From Smittia aterrima (lineage: Eukaryota > Arthropoda > Insecta > Diptera > Chironomidae), in NCBI GenBank assembly GCA_033063855.1, contig CP093830.1:1302854-1366853 (forward strand): 64,000 nucleotides of DNA, given 5' to 3'. Positions 52,501-64,000 of this stretch are shown here, piece by piece; within the stretch, counting starts at the first letter, position 1; every line of letters begins with the position of its first letter. Both the position numbers and the translations under genes were made by a program. The notes under the pieces were generated by a model. The model ran no database searches and was not told the DNA's origin. It saw only the letters and a list, made by a program, of their open reading frames with translations.

Positions 52501-55500
52501 TTTTTGAATCTTCTAAAGATTAGATCTCGATGAAGCAACAAAATATTCAGCTTCTGAATAAAAACTTCTCGTGGATTGATTCTGTTTCAATTCGCGAAAT
52601 ATAATTTCTACGATTTATTGAATCTAAAGTAAATTTTCATTGTGAGACTTTTTAGATTTCTAACAAATGTCTCCGGCAGAGATTGAGAGTGCTCGTGAGG
52701 TTTGAAACTATATCGGAATAAATTAAAATTTTACAAGAAGAGAGCAAAGTCAAGACGAAACGAAGAATTTAAACTGAAAGAATGAAAGAAAAAACTATTA
52801 AATTGATTTATGATGACAAAAACGTACAAAAAAATAAATAAATGTTAAGTTACATTTCGTTTGTCGTCGAAAGAAGAGCGAAGATATGTGTGGTTCATAA
52901 ATGAAACCAGAAAGACAAAACTTTGAATTATAATATTCCACTAACAATGGTCTCGAAAGGAATTTTTATTGCTAGCGGAAAACAAATGAAAATCAAGTAG
53001 AAAAATATGAGAAAAGCTCTCATGAAATATTGTCTTCGAAATATTAATAGACGATATTAAGGACTTGAGTCATCAGCGGAAATTTAAGAAGAATTGATTA
53101 CATAAGAATATGTTTTATACTTGATCAAAAGCTACGTAGTAAGTTCTGAATTTATCTGAGTTCATCTTGTTCTGAAATGATCGTTGACATCAAATTTCTT
53201 TTGATTAACCACTTCATCTGATTATTGTCCCCCTCCTACATAACCAACGATCAACATCTCTTTTATAATTCAGTTTGTTTTCACCTCTTTCAGAGGATTT
53301 CCAAGCAAACCCATCGTTTCACAAAAAAAAGTTCTCATGATTAACGATCACAATCTGATTCAAAAAATAATAAATAAGATTCATGTAACTGAATGATAAT
53401 GCAATGCTCATATGAGTGCATTATGCTGAATTCTTCTCCATTTATTCTTCTTGTTTTGTTTTTGTTCTCCTGTCCTCGAATAGCATTTAAATAAATATGA
53501 TTCTTTCATACTCTTTCTTCCTTCTTCATAATTCAAAGCGCGCTCGCTTCTCGTGAACAACAAAGAAGATTGCACATTCAAATGAAAACTAATGCGGAAT
53601 ATTCCTCCAGCGAATATCTAAATCTCGGTTCAGATTGAAAAGTTGAGATTCGAATGGTTATAGGAAAACAATATAAAAGCGATTCAACATCGTTTGAGGA
53701 GAAGAAATCGTTTGAAAAGATATTATTCAAATCTTATTATCATTTTCGCATTGAACTCGAGAAGCATTTTTCCTTCGCAATGATTTTCAGTACTTTTGTG
53801 CGTCGATGCTTTAGTGGAAAGCCCAAATTCTCGGATATCCATTCAGCAAACTTTCCACTTGAATTCTTCAGAAGATTTTGGTTCAAGAAACTCTAAAGGT
53901 TCATACAAAAACCAAAAGTGAAGCAAGCAAGAGCATGAAAGGAATTTAATCATGTTATTCAAATTATTATTTGTTATCTCCACACTTTTGAGTTCTGGCC
54001 GCAAAATTTCTTGTTCATGATGCTTCGCACTCATGCAAATCTGTTGCATTTTCTCTCTCTTGAACCGGAGATTACTTAGTGTTGCATTATTAAGCACGAA
54101 CAATGCACGATAAGTATTCGATGCTCAAAGACTCGACAGAGGTTCTTAAACAATTTCAAAAGTAAAGGCAAACAACAAAGAATTCTTTGATGCTTTGAAA
54201 TATATTTTCAGTGAAAAACTATTTTTTTCTGGCGATTAAGCAACATTCTGCTCAGACTCTCAGCTCGTTCATTTAAATTAATCGCTCGCAATATACACGC
54301 ACGGGCCATGTGTCGTTCGTTCTTGTAGCTGTTTCAACATACGCTGAATTATTGCTGCTACTGGAATGACATACAATGTTCGAACTCTCAAGCACGATAT
54401 CGAATATTACGCGACATGTTGATTACGAAACAGCTTTTTGCAATAATTTTTCAATATCTCCTTGTTTTTGCTTTCGTTTTAATCGATTTACATTACTGAC
54501 CATTTAGTAGTTGTAGATTATTTCATTATTGAATGTTCGCAGATTAAAAGCAGCGATAGAGGTGCCGGAGGCGACGCGGCTATAGTCAAACAGAACAACT
54601 ATCGATTGCATTAAGGATTTTTCTTAATAAACATAATTTAATCCAATCGAGGTCAATCGTCTCTTGTTTAGCTGTTACCACTTTGACAATCTCGTCATTC
54701 GTCCATTCATTCCGACAGCATCCGCGCCAAAGTCTAAATTATGTGAAACGACTTTTTTCCCAAAACAAAAATCAGACAAAAAAAAAAGTAAAATTATTCA
54801 ATCTACATAATGCCAGCGAGTAGAGGCAAAAATTTACATACAAAAAGCCACGAGAAGCATAACGTAGCAGAGGTGAACGGAACAACGAAACAGGGTTTGT
54901 TTCACCTTATGGAGATTTCCAAATGAGATCATAAATTACTGTGTGAGAGTTTCGCATCAATCCCAATGTGTCATTGCTAACATCAAAGGAACACATAGCC
55001 CTCAGACAGATTGCTACGTTCATTGTTTGAACGTCGACATTGCTCCCTCGCTTCACCTCAAGTTCAACTATTTTCAGCAATTTAGTTTGATTGATCTATC
55101 AAGGCAGAAGCTGACAGGCTTTGTTATTGTTTTGCATTCTAAATTCTTCTGGGAAAAGAAACCAAAGCCACAGCAATAAATGTAAAAGCTTTTTTCCAAT
55201 AGCAAACCGGAACGTGTCACGACAATTTTAATTTTCTTTTCCTCAGCTCAAGATGAGAAAGAAAGAAAAGTCTTCATTCTCGAGCTTTTTCATTTTCTAA
55301 GCTTTTCACGAAGTAATGTCGTTCAACGCTTTAATCCTGAGGATTTCCTCTTCCTTCATCCATTATTTGTCAAGTCGATGAATTCATCAGCCATTCATGA
55401 CTTCATTAATGCGTCCGGCGCTTGATAATCTAAAAATAGCAAGGCGAGAGGAGGCTTGAGACGGAATATTCGTTCCAATTGAACGTAATAGTTCAAGAAA

Positions 55501-58400
55501 ATTAAAATCGTGTTTTCATGACAGAGCTCAGCTCGATGGGATGGAATTGCCACAGAAACGCCTTATAGGCTAAAGTCATTTTCTCAGCTCAACATTAAAT
55601 GTTGTCCCGGGTTGAGCAAGCACAATAATGAAAGGGAAATTCTAAAAGCAGTGCAACTGGCTTCAGACTCTGCAGTAAATAAATAATAACAGACATGACT
55701 TGAATTTGCATAAACACACAACAGCATTCTGATTTTTTATTGCGACTTCGAGTATCGCTTTTCTTTCAATTTTTTGCAGTGAGAGACAGCGGCCTAAGCA
55801 AGCGGCAGCATTTGCTTGACAAGAATGTTGAAAAATGGCCAAAAGGCAGATTTACTTTTAATGATTGACTGCGAGGCACAGGCAACGGCGTGATTGTTGC
55901 AAACTATAAATTAAAATTTTCGCAAACTTGCTTCAGTATCACATCAAGTGTTGGAAGAATTTCGGTTGCTTCATTGTGTGACAAGAATTTTTATCAAAAT
56001 TTTAAGATTCAATCTTGAGTTTCTTTACCTCAAACAATAAAATCGACTTAGAGCGCTCTGAATAAAGAAAAACTTTGTTTCTAACACTAATTTATCTGTT
56101 GATGATCAAGTTTGCACTGTTAAGTCCAAGAATGAAAATCACAAACTATAAAAACTGGATTAACATTTATTCAAAAAGCGATCGCACTCTGTGCTCGGCT
56201 GAATATGCAAAGTCTTGTTTATTAGATAACTGGTCAGCGATTTTTGTTTCTCTGCTCCAGTTAGTTTTGCTTTTCTCCGCGCTCATTCCAACTAACTTCG
56301 TTGTCTTTCATGCCAATTTCTTTCTTCGAGCTAACAAATTGTTTCGGTTCTATAGTCACTTGATCAAACGAACATTTTTGTTTCAGGTAAAGCAAGCTCT
56401 CTTCTCAGCATTCGTTTCGGTATTGAAATTAAAGACTGAAAATAACCGAAAAGCAAGCAAAGCAATAGCAGCAACAAGGTGAAATTTAGAGAAGAAAATT
56501 GAATTTCTGCAACGGGAATTGGACGCCCAGAAGAGCGACGGACGAACGAAGCGCACTTATGCATAACTGATTTCATTCTATGCAAACATAAAAGCAAAGT
56601 AACAAGGGCGAGGTAATAGACGAGCTAAAGATAACAATGAAAACTGGAACTAAAACAATCAACAAACAAAACTTTTTCCTCTTATCTGTCTGTCGTCATT
56701 CCTTTACGCGAGACCTGTAAGAATTCTTTTGCATGCTCCTCCATGTCGCTCTGTTGTTATCTAATATTTAAATTTCTCTGCCTCTCATTCCACCCAACTC
56801 ACTCACTTCAACCTTCCGATTTAATTTATTCCATTCCATTGCCTTTTTGTGTTGTTGTTGCTCTCTTTTTTTTTGGAAATTTGAATATTATATTTATTTA
56901 AAAATTTATTTTAATTAAGATCGATTCAGACGATAACGCGCAGAAAGAAATTTTTCTCTCACGTTTCTGAGTTTGGTGTTGGCTGACTCGTTCCTCTCTC
57001 TCGTTTTTTTTTTCTGGGCTACATCTCGATATGGCCATCATCATCATGCGAGGCAAGGCGAGATGTTGAAATTGGATTTTTTTTTTCGGGTGAGACGTGA
57101 GCTTCAGCATCCATCCCCGAGAACTTTTTGGTCGTTCACAGTGTCCCAGTTTGAAGGAGATAAAAGTGAACTCTGTCCCTGAAGAAAATTAAAGATAACA
57201 AAGCTCCAGATTGCATCCAATCTGCTTTTGTATGAATGAGGAGAAAGTAGGACAATTCAACTTTTAACTACGGGGATGAGAATAAATTTGTTAATCAATT
57301 TGCTAGCTTAATGTATTTACAACAACATTAGGGACTCATAAAAAATTCAAAAGCCTCTTCAAACCCAAAGCAGAAATGATCTGAGCAATTTCATCAATAA
57401 TCGACGAATATTGGCAACAAAAAATTTTCATTGATACGATTACATTCCGAGACAGAGAGGGCTTTGTTGGTGATGAAACAACAACAAGACGCCTCGCAGA
57501 AAAATGAAATTCCTTGAGAGTTAATGAAAAAATAACATGCTGTGAGTCGATGCGAGTAGAACTTAATTGATTTCCCTTCCTAAAAATAAAGTTCATTCAT
57601 TTAATTTTGTCCCAATAGACTTCGTCGTCTTAAGTCTTAAGTGCTTCAGGATCTCAAAAACGTTTCTAGTAAGAAACAAGAAAGTAATTTATGGATGTTT
57701 ATTTTATATTTTCATTTGCAGAGTCTTAAACTCAACCTTTCTTACCTGAACATATCTAGATAAACCTCGTCAACCAACAGGAGTCAATACACTCACCCGC
57801 CCTCCTTGTTGCGATGTGTGTTAGAGCAGTAAACGACAGAAGAAAGGAAAACAACGAAAATTAATAATAGAAGACGACAGAAAAATTCCCTTGTCGTGTC
57901 CTTCTTTTATGTTGTGGCCTTCTTCTGAGACATTTCTCATCCCAAGGTTTGTCAAATGACATGAAATCGAAGGAGTGAGGGAAACGAAATATTAAATATA
58001 AATTAAAGAAATCCAAGAAAAATGTTCGACTAACTAAAAAGACAACGGATGATAACATCGTTCGACATCGACAGGAACTCTTTACATTCCTTGGTTAACT
58101 CTCTGATCATCATTTGAAAATGAAGAAGCCAGTTCAAGTATCGGTGACACCTCCACATTAACAACGCGAGTAATTTCCAAGAATGAAAAGTTATGACGAA
58201 ACACTCCCCGAAGATTTTCTTGTTACGAAATGAATTAATAAATCTTTCATCACTGCATTAAGTCTCTTCATGCCTCGTTCTCGCTCTCGTCTTCAGTGCT
58301 TCTTCCCATTAAATAAAGCAATTCCGTTGATTATTTATTGATTCGGTTTCCTCATTATCGTCATTTTTCGGGTGCCTTGTGAATGAATTAATGATGTAAA
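43580..58400. other. gene-poor block D
   Basis: About 14.8 kb with no supportable gene. The longest frames (45700-46077, 125 codons, hydrophobic; 56075-56482, 135 codons, opening on TTG) have no domain or splice context and are taken as chance. Small details are an 11-bp odd palindrome at 45336-45346, a TAATTAATTAA run at about 49221-49231, a CTCATATGAG palindrome near 53406-53418 and a short GC-rich patch at about 54553-54590. Confidence 0.55.
49216..49232. promoter_or_regulatory. TAATTA run (homeodomain-type sites)
   Basis: The run ATTAATTAATTAAG contains three overlapping ATTAATTA-type cores within 17 bases. It is a weaker version of the clusters near 23.0 and 28.8 kb. Function is inferred only from the motif. 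Confidence 0.25.
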
Positions 58401-58414
58401 GAACTTATCTAGCG

Positions 58415-58650
58415 CCTTCAATCGAGGAAGACGTCGTCTCGAGACATTGAAGGTCTTCAGGATTTCTCGAAAAGAAATCGCTGTCAACCAGATTGAGTTT
58501 GTATTCGTGTCACAGCTGGTAATCTCCCGGTTAAGGATACCATCGTAGCATCTCTCAGGAGGGTTGGCTAACGAAGAAGAATAAAATCGTAGTCTTCTCT
58601 TCGAGAAACCATAACGATTTCTGTTGATAACGATCTCTCATTGCGTTCTG
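58415..58650. other. hairpin-rich segment
   Basis: Several perfect inverted repeats are packed together. CCTTCAAT (58415-58422) pairs with ATTGAAGG (58446-58453), enclosing the palindrome GTCTCGAGAC (58436-58445). GATTTCT (58461-58467) pairs with AGAAATC (58473-58479) around a five-base loop. Further candidate pairs follow: GCTGT with ACAGC, and AATCGT with ACGATT, within about 58480-58622. The segment is also less AT-rich than its surroundings. It could be a structured non-coding RNA, a decayed repeat, or chance. A minus-strand frame without an ATG spans it too. Confidence 0.3.
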
Positions 58651-61215
58651 TCGTCCGTGCCCACAATCGAGAGCTGGAAAAAAAGGAAAACATAATAGAA
58701 GAATACTCTTGAATAGATTCACAATAAACTGAATAAAAAATGTGAAAGAAGCCCATTAGATTGCAGTGATATCTTGATATTTTGGACTTCCCCTTGACTG
58801 AGCAACCACAGAAATCAATTCTCCAACCTTTCCTTTCTCGATTTTAAGATCGCAATCCAGAAATAATAAGAAATTTTGTCAACCAAAACTTTTCGTATCA
58901 ACACTCGAGTGCTCTATTCTTTTTACAACAATAATCCTTCGGCGTTGTCTCTACTATTGCTCTAGGTTCCATTCTTTTACTCAAATAAAAGATCTCGTCT
59001 CCCTTAATAAAAAAGGCTTTTTGATCTCATTGTTCCGATGTTGGTTTAAAGTTTTCTTTTTCGCGGCAAGGAAAACCTTTGATGATAGCGGCTTGAATGA
59101 GACAAAAACATTCCAAAGTATTTTTTAAAGTAATTTGTAATCATATATCACCATCGAGACAATTGCCCGATTGTTGCTCTATAACCATTAGAAGTCTCAT
59201 TATTCAAAAAAAAAGAATTCATAAGTAGATCGTTAGGCTGGCGGGACAGAAATTAGTTTATCGATGTTGAAAATCATTTGAAAGTTTGTTTGCTGATAAA
59301 ATGACACGCGATTCTTTTCAACTCTTTACGATTATTTTACGCGGTTCTCGAATGAAAATCGTGCGGGATTTTCTTTTTGCTGAGCAATAAAAATATGAAA
59401 TAAGAAGGCAGAAGTGTTAAATGTAAATTATATTTTCGCGTGCAAATAAATCCTTATTTAAGCATCTTCTCACTCGCGTTGCCTTCGCTGTCACATAGCT
59501 TGAAAGATGATAAATATTATTTTTCTTGTGCTGCCTCTTTGCTCACTGCTTTATGACTCTCTAAAGATGAGAATTTATATTTATTGCAATTATTCTCAAG
59601 CTTTACTTTCCTCCTTCCCCCCGAAAAATGAAGAATATTTAAAAGCCGGGCAAAAATTATGATTTCATTGCTCTGGGAAACGGAAGTTAAAAAGGTTTTT
59701 CATTCGAATATTCTGCTGACACGAAGAGGAAAAGGAAAAATTGCTGAAAAACAAAAGGAAAGGAAGAAGAAAAGGCTTTTTCATGAATAATTCTTTTATC
59801 ACGACTATCTATAACCACTCATTTCCTTTGGAGCCATAATGTTTCTTGCATAAAAGGTAAAAGAACCTGTTACTCTGAGCAATTCTCTTTCTGTTTATGC
59901 AACTGCCTGCGCAAATGAAACTTCAACGCTAAAAATTTAGTGATATCTTTAAGTCGGTTTGAGGATAATTTAGCCTGAAGATAAATGATCCTGAAACATA
60001 AAAAATTGATCATAAAACTGGTTTGGATGTCGTAGCATATGAAGATTCCTCGTAACGTTTCTCGCAGCTCGAAGTATGAGAAATAAATTCGGTAATTGCT
60101 TTTGACGGCGAAGAGGGAAAAATTGGGTATTTTTGAGGCATTGCAATTTATTTCTCGATTTTTATTAGGTTGCTGCTCGACGTTCTCGTTTCAATGCATG
60201 ATTATGAAGAGCCGCTCGGCCATCAACAATTTTTGTGGCTTTTCTCAGCAAAGAATTCTCGGTTGTCTCGAAGAATCGAGTACGAAACGAGTTGAAGAGG
60301 AAATGTCTCGAGGGGGAGCTCCATTAACTTTAATTCTGCATTGACCGCTCGCTTTTCTGCAGTGTCTCGTTGAGTTATCGAGTCATATATTTCTGAAATG
60401 CACTTTACTACATTTTGTCCTCTTCTTGATGATCGGCGCATTTTTTCAGATGAATGAACATTTCTCGCTTTTTATGCTTTCAAGCATTTGCGTCTCACTC
60501 AGCGTAATTCAAAGAATTTATTCTTTTAACTCAAACTTATTTCACGCGTCGTTCACGATAAACACTGGACCGCAATTTTAAAACGAAATAACGAAAAATC
60601 TGACATAAAATGCTCATAAATCAGTGGAAACAAAAATTCCCATCAAAAAAAGGCAAAATTTCAGGATTTGATCAACTTATTAAAGGTTTTGACTTCGCTC
60701 TTAGTAATTTGTTTCAACTTGAAATATTTCTTTTGTGGCCTCAACGCAAAAATTAATTTTTCTTTCAGAAAATTGAAAAAATCATTTCTAACACGAAAAT
60801 TTATGTTTCTTATTTTAAAAAATATCTAAAATCTCTATTTTGTCCCTTCACTTAACAAGACGACACAACCAAGACAAGAAAATTACTCCACAAGGTTACG
60901 AGACGATGAAATTGTGTCGAATATTTTTCTTTTTCTACCTGCAAGCAGTCAGAATGTAATTCAATGCTCCAGAGTCTGATATTATGTGCGACGATATTCG
61001 AGACAACATTTCATGCACAAACTAGTTTTGAGAGAATGAGAGAATTTGAGAGAATAAGGAAAAGAAAAGTGCATCACAGAGAGGAAAATGGCGTGAAATG
61101 GGAGAAGTGAGAGACTAAAAACCTGTTTTGCCTTGCGTTTTAAAACATAAATTTCCCCTTTCGAGTAAGTCTCTCTCCTCTCTCAGAGCGGAGATAAATA
61201 TTTTGTGATCCAAAA
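58650..61215. other. gene-poor block E
   Basis: About 2.5 kb of AT-rich DNA upstream of the Toll gene with no supportable coding sequence. A short triplet of GAGAGAAT units occurs at 61030-61055. It probably includes proximal regulatory sequence of the Toll gene, but no element can be named. Confidence 0.5.
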
Positions 61216-61226
61216 TATTTCAATTT

Positions 61227-61260
61227 TCAGTTCACGTCAAGATTTCAATTCAGTCGGAAG
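61227..61260 (+). promoter_or_regulatory. candidate Inr-DPE core promoter of the Toll gene
   Basis: An insect initiator TCAGTT begins at 61227 (the +1 A would be 61229). GGAAG at 61256-61260 sits exactly at the +28 to +32 position of a downstream promoter element and matches four of five consensus bases. No TATA box lies at -30. This would give a 5' UTR of about 650 bases. A TCAGTC at about 61250-61255 is an alternative initiator. Confidence 0.35.
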
Positions 61261-61878
61261 CAAAAAAATATTGCTCCGTCGATAGAAAAAGAGAAGCAAA
61301 CCCGCGACTTAATTATAATTTTATAAATGGAAACCATAATAACAGTTATAGCATAACAAGTTCTTTTCTTTTCGTCGTTTTGTTCACTCCGCGCTACAAG
61401 AAAAAACGAAAGAAATAAGAAAATAAAGAAATCAAAGTCAATAAACTAAGAAATAGAAAACTCGCGACGGTGATTTTTTGACTTTTTCGAATTTAAAAAA
61501 AAAGTTTGAACAGGAAAACTTGTGCAAAAAAAAGGAAAATTCAATAACAAGCAAAATTCATTTGTCCGAATGAAAATGAAAATTCAAGTGAAAAATCGAT
61601 AGAATGAAAAGCGAAAAATGTGAAAGACTCTTCTGGGAATTATGAGAAGGAAACGAAAGAAAACAGCCAAAAAGGAATCTTAAAATAAATTAAATTTCGT
61701 ACGAAGAAAAAAAGAAAAAGCCAAAACATAAAAGAGAAGAAAGGCAACAAGAGCATGAAATAAAGAAGCGTTTTGTGGAATAAAAAACGTTGTGTTGTGA
61801 TATATAAAATATCGACGGGACTCGAGTCCTTTAGGAGAGAAAAAAAATCAAAAGTGTTTATTAAACCAAAAAATAAAA
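61229..61878 (+). other. probable long 5' UTR of the Toll gene
   Basis: A-rich sequence between the candidate initiator and the Toll ATG, with many AAAGAAAA runs and several upstream ATGs. No coding potential is evident. The extent depends on the unproven start site, and a 5' UTR intron cannot be excluded. Confidence 0.35.
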
Positions 61879-64000
61879 ATGGCTTTCAAATTCAACGTCG
61901 TTGTTTTGTTGATTTTCATCGCAATCTCAACGAGATCAACGCTCAATGCCACTCACCTCAACGGGTGCACTTGGGACTTCAACAAAACAAATCACATAGT
62001 CTGCAACATAAGAACTATTGACATAAATAGTCCAGTCGATCTGCTACAAGATGCGGACGGCAGCAGTAGACTCGATATCCAATGCGATGAGTCATCGATG
62101 TTTGAGAGCCAACTACAGAAGAATTTGTTTAAACAAATAACAACATTGAGTGAACTGACGATTGAATCGTGTAAATTTCTTAAGCTAACAGAACATTCAT
62201 TCGATGGGCTGAGTGGACTTAAAAAGCTCACGATAAGCACAAAAAATACAGACTGGGGTCCACAGAGGACACTTGAAATGCAACCGCTGACAATGAGTGG
62301 CCTAAATAAATTAGTGAATCTTGAGATAACAGACTCAAATTTAAGAGTGATACCGGATGGATTCTACTGTCCGCTCAGCAGTTTACAAGTGTTAAATTTC
62401 ACGCGAAATCGTATTCGTTCTACAGAGAATCTCGGTTTCTCATTTCCTACGACTGTCGAGTGCGGTGGCGCGTCATTACAAGAGCTGACAGCTCTCGATC
62501 TCAGTTACAATGAGATTCAACAGATTCCAGAGAACTGGGCGGTTTCGAAGCTCAGGAGACTCCAACATCTTCATCTGCACCACAACAACATTAGTGAATT
62601 ATACAGTGAAACACTCGCAGGCTTAAACTCATTAAAAACACTGAACCTGAGCTATAATCATCTGGAGCAATTGCCGGATGGGTTATTTTATGGCTCGCGG
62701 GAGCTGAGAGAGATTCATTTGCAAAACAACGAGCTATTCCAATTGCCGCGTTCACTCTTTCATCGCCTCGAGCAACTTTTAATTTTAGACTTGTCCAGAA
62801 ATCAGTTGACGAGTCATCATATTGATAATGGAACATTCGCCGGATTGATTCGATTAATCATCTTGAACTTATCGCACAATGCTCTCACTCGTATCGACAC
62901 GCAAACGTTCAAGGAACTTTACTTCTTGCAAATTCTCGATTTGCGCAACAACTCAATCGGATACATTGATGACAATGCATTCGAGCCACTCTATAATCTC
63001 CATACATTGAACTTGGCTGAGAATCGTCTGCACACTTTGAATGATAATTTATTCAATGGATTGAAAGTGCTCTCGAAGTTGACGTTGAACAATAATCTCA
63101 TCAGCATCGTTGATCCTAATGTGTTTAATAATTGTTCGGATCTGAAAGAGCTTGACCTAAGTTCGAACCAGTTACAGGAGGTGCCCGAGGCTTTGAAAGG
63201 CCTTTCGGTACTGAAGACACTCGATTTGGGTGAAAACCAGATTGTGCAGTTTCGTGCTGGCGTTTTCAAAAATCTAAATCAATTAACTGGACTTCGATTG
63301 ATTGATAATCAAATTGAGAATATTACGAAGGGAATGTTCGAGAGCTTGCCTCATTTGAGCGTTCTCAATCTTGCAAAGAACAGAATCCAATCAATCGAAC
63401 GTGGATCATTCGATTCTAACAAGGAAATCGAAGCGATCCGAATGGATGGAAATTTCATTAACGACATTAATGGAATCTTCTCTACACTTTCATCACTCAT
63501 GTGGCTAAACCTGGCTGAGAATCATCTTGTGTGGTTCGACTATGCATTCGTTCCAAAAAATCTCAAGTGGCTCGACATTCACAGCAATTACATCGAATCA
63601 CTGGGAAATTATTACAAACTTCAAGAGGAGATCCAGATCAAAACACTCGATGCAAGTCACAATCGCTTAACAGAAATTGGGCCAATGAATGTGCCAAATA
63701 GCATCGAGTTGATGTTCATCAATAACAATCACATTAACAAAATTCTTCCCAACACGTTCATCGACAAAACTCATTTAATACGCGTCGACTTGTATGCTAA
63801 TAGCATGCAAAAACTTCAAATGCATCAACTTAGAATCGCACCGAGCATCGCATCGAAGCATGCAAACAAAGAAGTGCCCGAGTTTTACTTGGGCGGAAAT
63901 CCCTTCGAATGCGACTGCACGATGGAGTGGATTCAGCGAGTCAACAACTTCACACAACGTCAGCATCCGAAAATCATGGATTTGCACAACATTGAATGCA
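61879..64000 (+). CDS. long Toll receptor, Toll-7/18-wheeler group, 3'-partial
   Basis: Cell-surface leucine-rich-repeat receptor. In flies the Toll-7/18w group acts in epithelial cell intercalation and is reported to contribute to immunity (family knowledge). The frame opens at ATG 61879 and stays open to the window end, 707 codons with no intron. Residues 1-24 are a hydrophobic signal peptide (VVVLLIFIAIS). A short cysteine-bearing cap follows (CTWDF, then IQCDES), then many leucine-rich repeats (LxxLxLxxNxL) from about 62130 to 63880. The first LRR C-terminal cap begins at about 63892 with NPFECDCTMEW and is interrupted by the window edge. Motifs such as LVWFDYAF, GNYYKLQEE and HNIEC fit Toll-7/18w better than Toll-6 or Tollo. 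The second LRR block, membrane helix and TIR domain must lie beyond 64000. A single long exon is typical for this group. Toll-7 versus 18w cannot be settled here. Confidence 0.88.
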   Translation, partial: MAFKFNVVVLLIFIAISTRSTLNATHLNGCTWDFNKTNHIVCNIRTIDINSPVDLLQDADGSSRLDIQCDESSMFESQLQKNLFKQITTLSELTIESCKFLKLTEHSFDGLSGLKKLTISTKNTDWGPQRTLEMQPLTMSGLNKLVNLEITDSNLRVIPDGFYCPLSSLQVLNFTRNRIRSTENLGFSFPTTVECGGASLQELTALDLSYNEIQQIPENWAVSKLRRLQHLHLHHNNISELYSETLAGLNSLKTLNLSYNHLEQLPDGLFYGSRELREIHLQNNELFQLPRSLFHRLEQLLILDLSRNQLTSHHIDNGTFAGLIRLIILNLSHNALTRIDTQTFKELYFLQILDLRNNSIGYIDDNAFEPLYNLHTLNLAENRLHTLNDNLFNGLKVLSKLTLNNNLISIVDPNVFNNCSDLKELDLSSNQLQEVPEALKGLSVLKTLDLGENQIVQFRAGVFKNLNQLTGLRLIDNQIENITKGMFESLPHLSVLNLAKNRIQSIERGSFDSNKEIEAIRMDGNFINDINGIFSTLSSLMWLNLAENHLVWFDYAFVPKNLKWLDIHSNYIESLGNYYKLQEEIQIKTLDASHNRLTEIGPMNVPNSIELMFINNNHINKILPNTFIDKTHLIRVDLYANSMQKLQMHQLRIAPSIASKHANKEVPEFYLGGNPFECDCTMEWIQRVNNFTQRQHPKIMDLHNIEC

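Noticed and set aside
54553..54590. Short GC-rich, CpG-containing patch in AT-rich DNA
   Set aside because: Under 40 bases, no open frame beyond a few codons and no recognised motif.
56075..56482. 135-codon + strand open frame
   Set aside because: It opens on TTG, has no domain, splice partner or recognisable family, and its composition follows the AT-rich surroundings. Treated as chance.
1..64000. tRNA, rRNA, CRISPR and transposon signals
   Set aside because: No A/B box pairs, rRNA segments, spaced direct repeats or reverse-transcriptase/transposase motifs were found by eye. A tRNAscan and repeat-library search would settle this.

Overview
The window comes from an insect, almost certainly a dipteran and most likely a nematoceran such as a chironomid midge. 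The protein-coding genes are Wnt, terminal-patterning and Toll receptors of insect type. Most introns are 51-65 bp with GT..AG borders, and the intergenic DNA is AT-rich. Species and genus cannot be fixed from sequence alone.

All four supported protein-coding genes lie on the + strand. (1) Positions 1-3990: the 3' part of arrow, the LRP5/6 Wnt co-receptor, starting inside its first EGF repeat and ending at the true stop. (2) Positions 5197-8402: a complete nine-exon torso receptor tyrosine kinase, the receptor used in terminal patterning and for PTTH. (3) Positions 41717-43448: an isolated three-exon SUMO protease of the Ulp/SENP6-7 type, with a full His-Asp-Cys triad and an acidic, serine-rich tail. 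(4) Positions 61879-64000: the start of a single-exon long Toll receptor of the Toll-7/18-wheeler group. It is cut off by the window end inside its first cysteine-rich LRR C-terminal cap.

The rest, about 33 kb between torso and the SUMO protease and about 18 kb between the protease and the Toll gene, holds no coding sequence I can support. The many short open frames there look like chance. What does stand out in these gene-poor blocks are dense TAATTA-type homeodomain-site clusters (near 23.0, 28.8 and 49.2 kb), several hairpin-forming segments (38.45 kb and 58.4-58.65 kb), and a few small tandem duplications. The contrast between tiny introns and such large gene-poor blocks suggests regulatory landscape, perhaps for the patterned Toll gene, but this is inference. 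No transposons, tRNAs, rRNAs or recognisable microRNAs were found by eye.

The genes do not form an operon-like unit. As far as I recall, arrow, torso and the Toll-7/18w pair all lie on chromosome arm 2R (Muller element C) in Drosophila melanogaster, so the window probably samples the same ancient dipteran chromosome element. I found no convincing new multi-gene system. The points most worth a second look are the shortened arrow signalling tail, the isolated SENP-like gene and the structured or homeodomain-rich segments of the gene-poor DNA.
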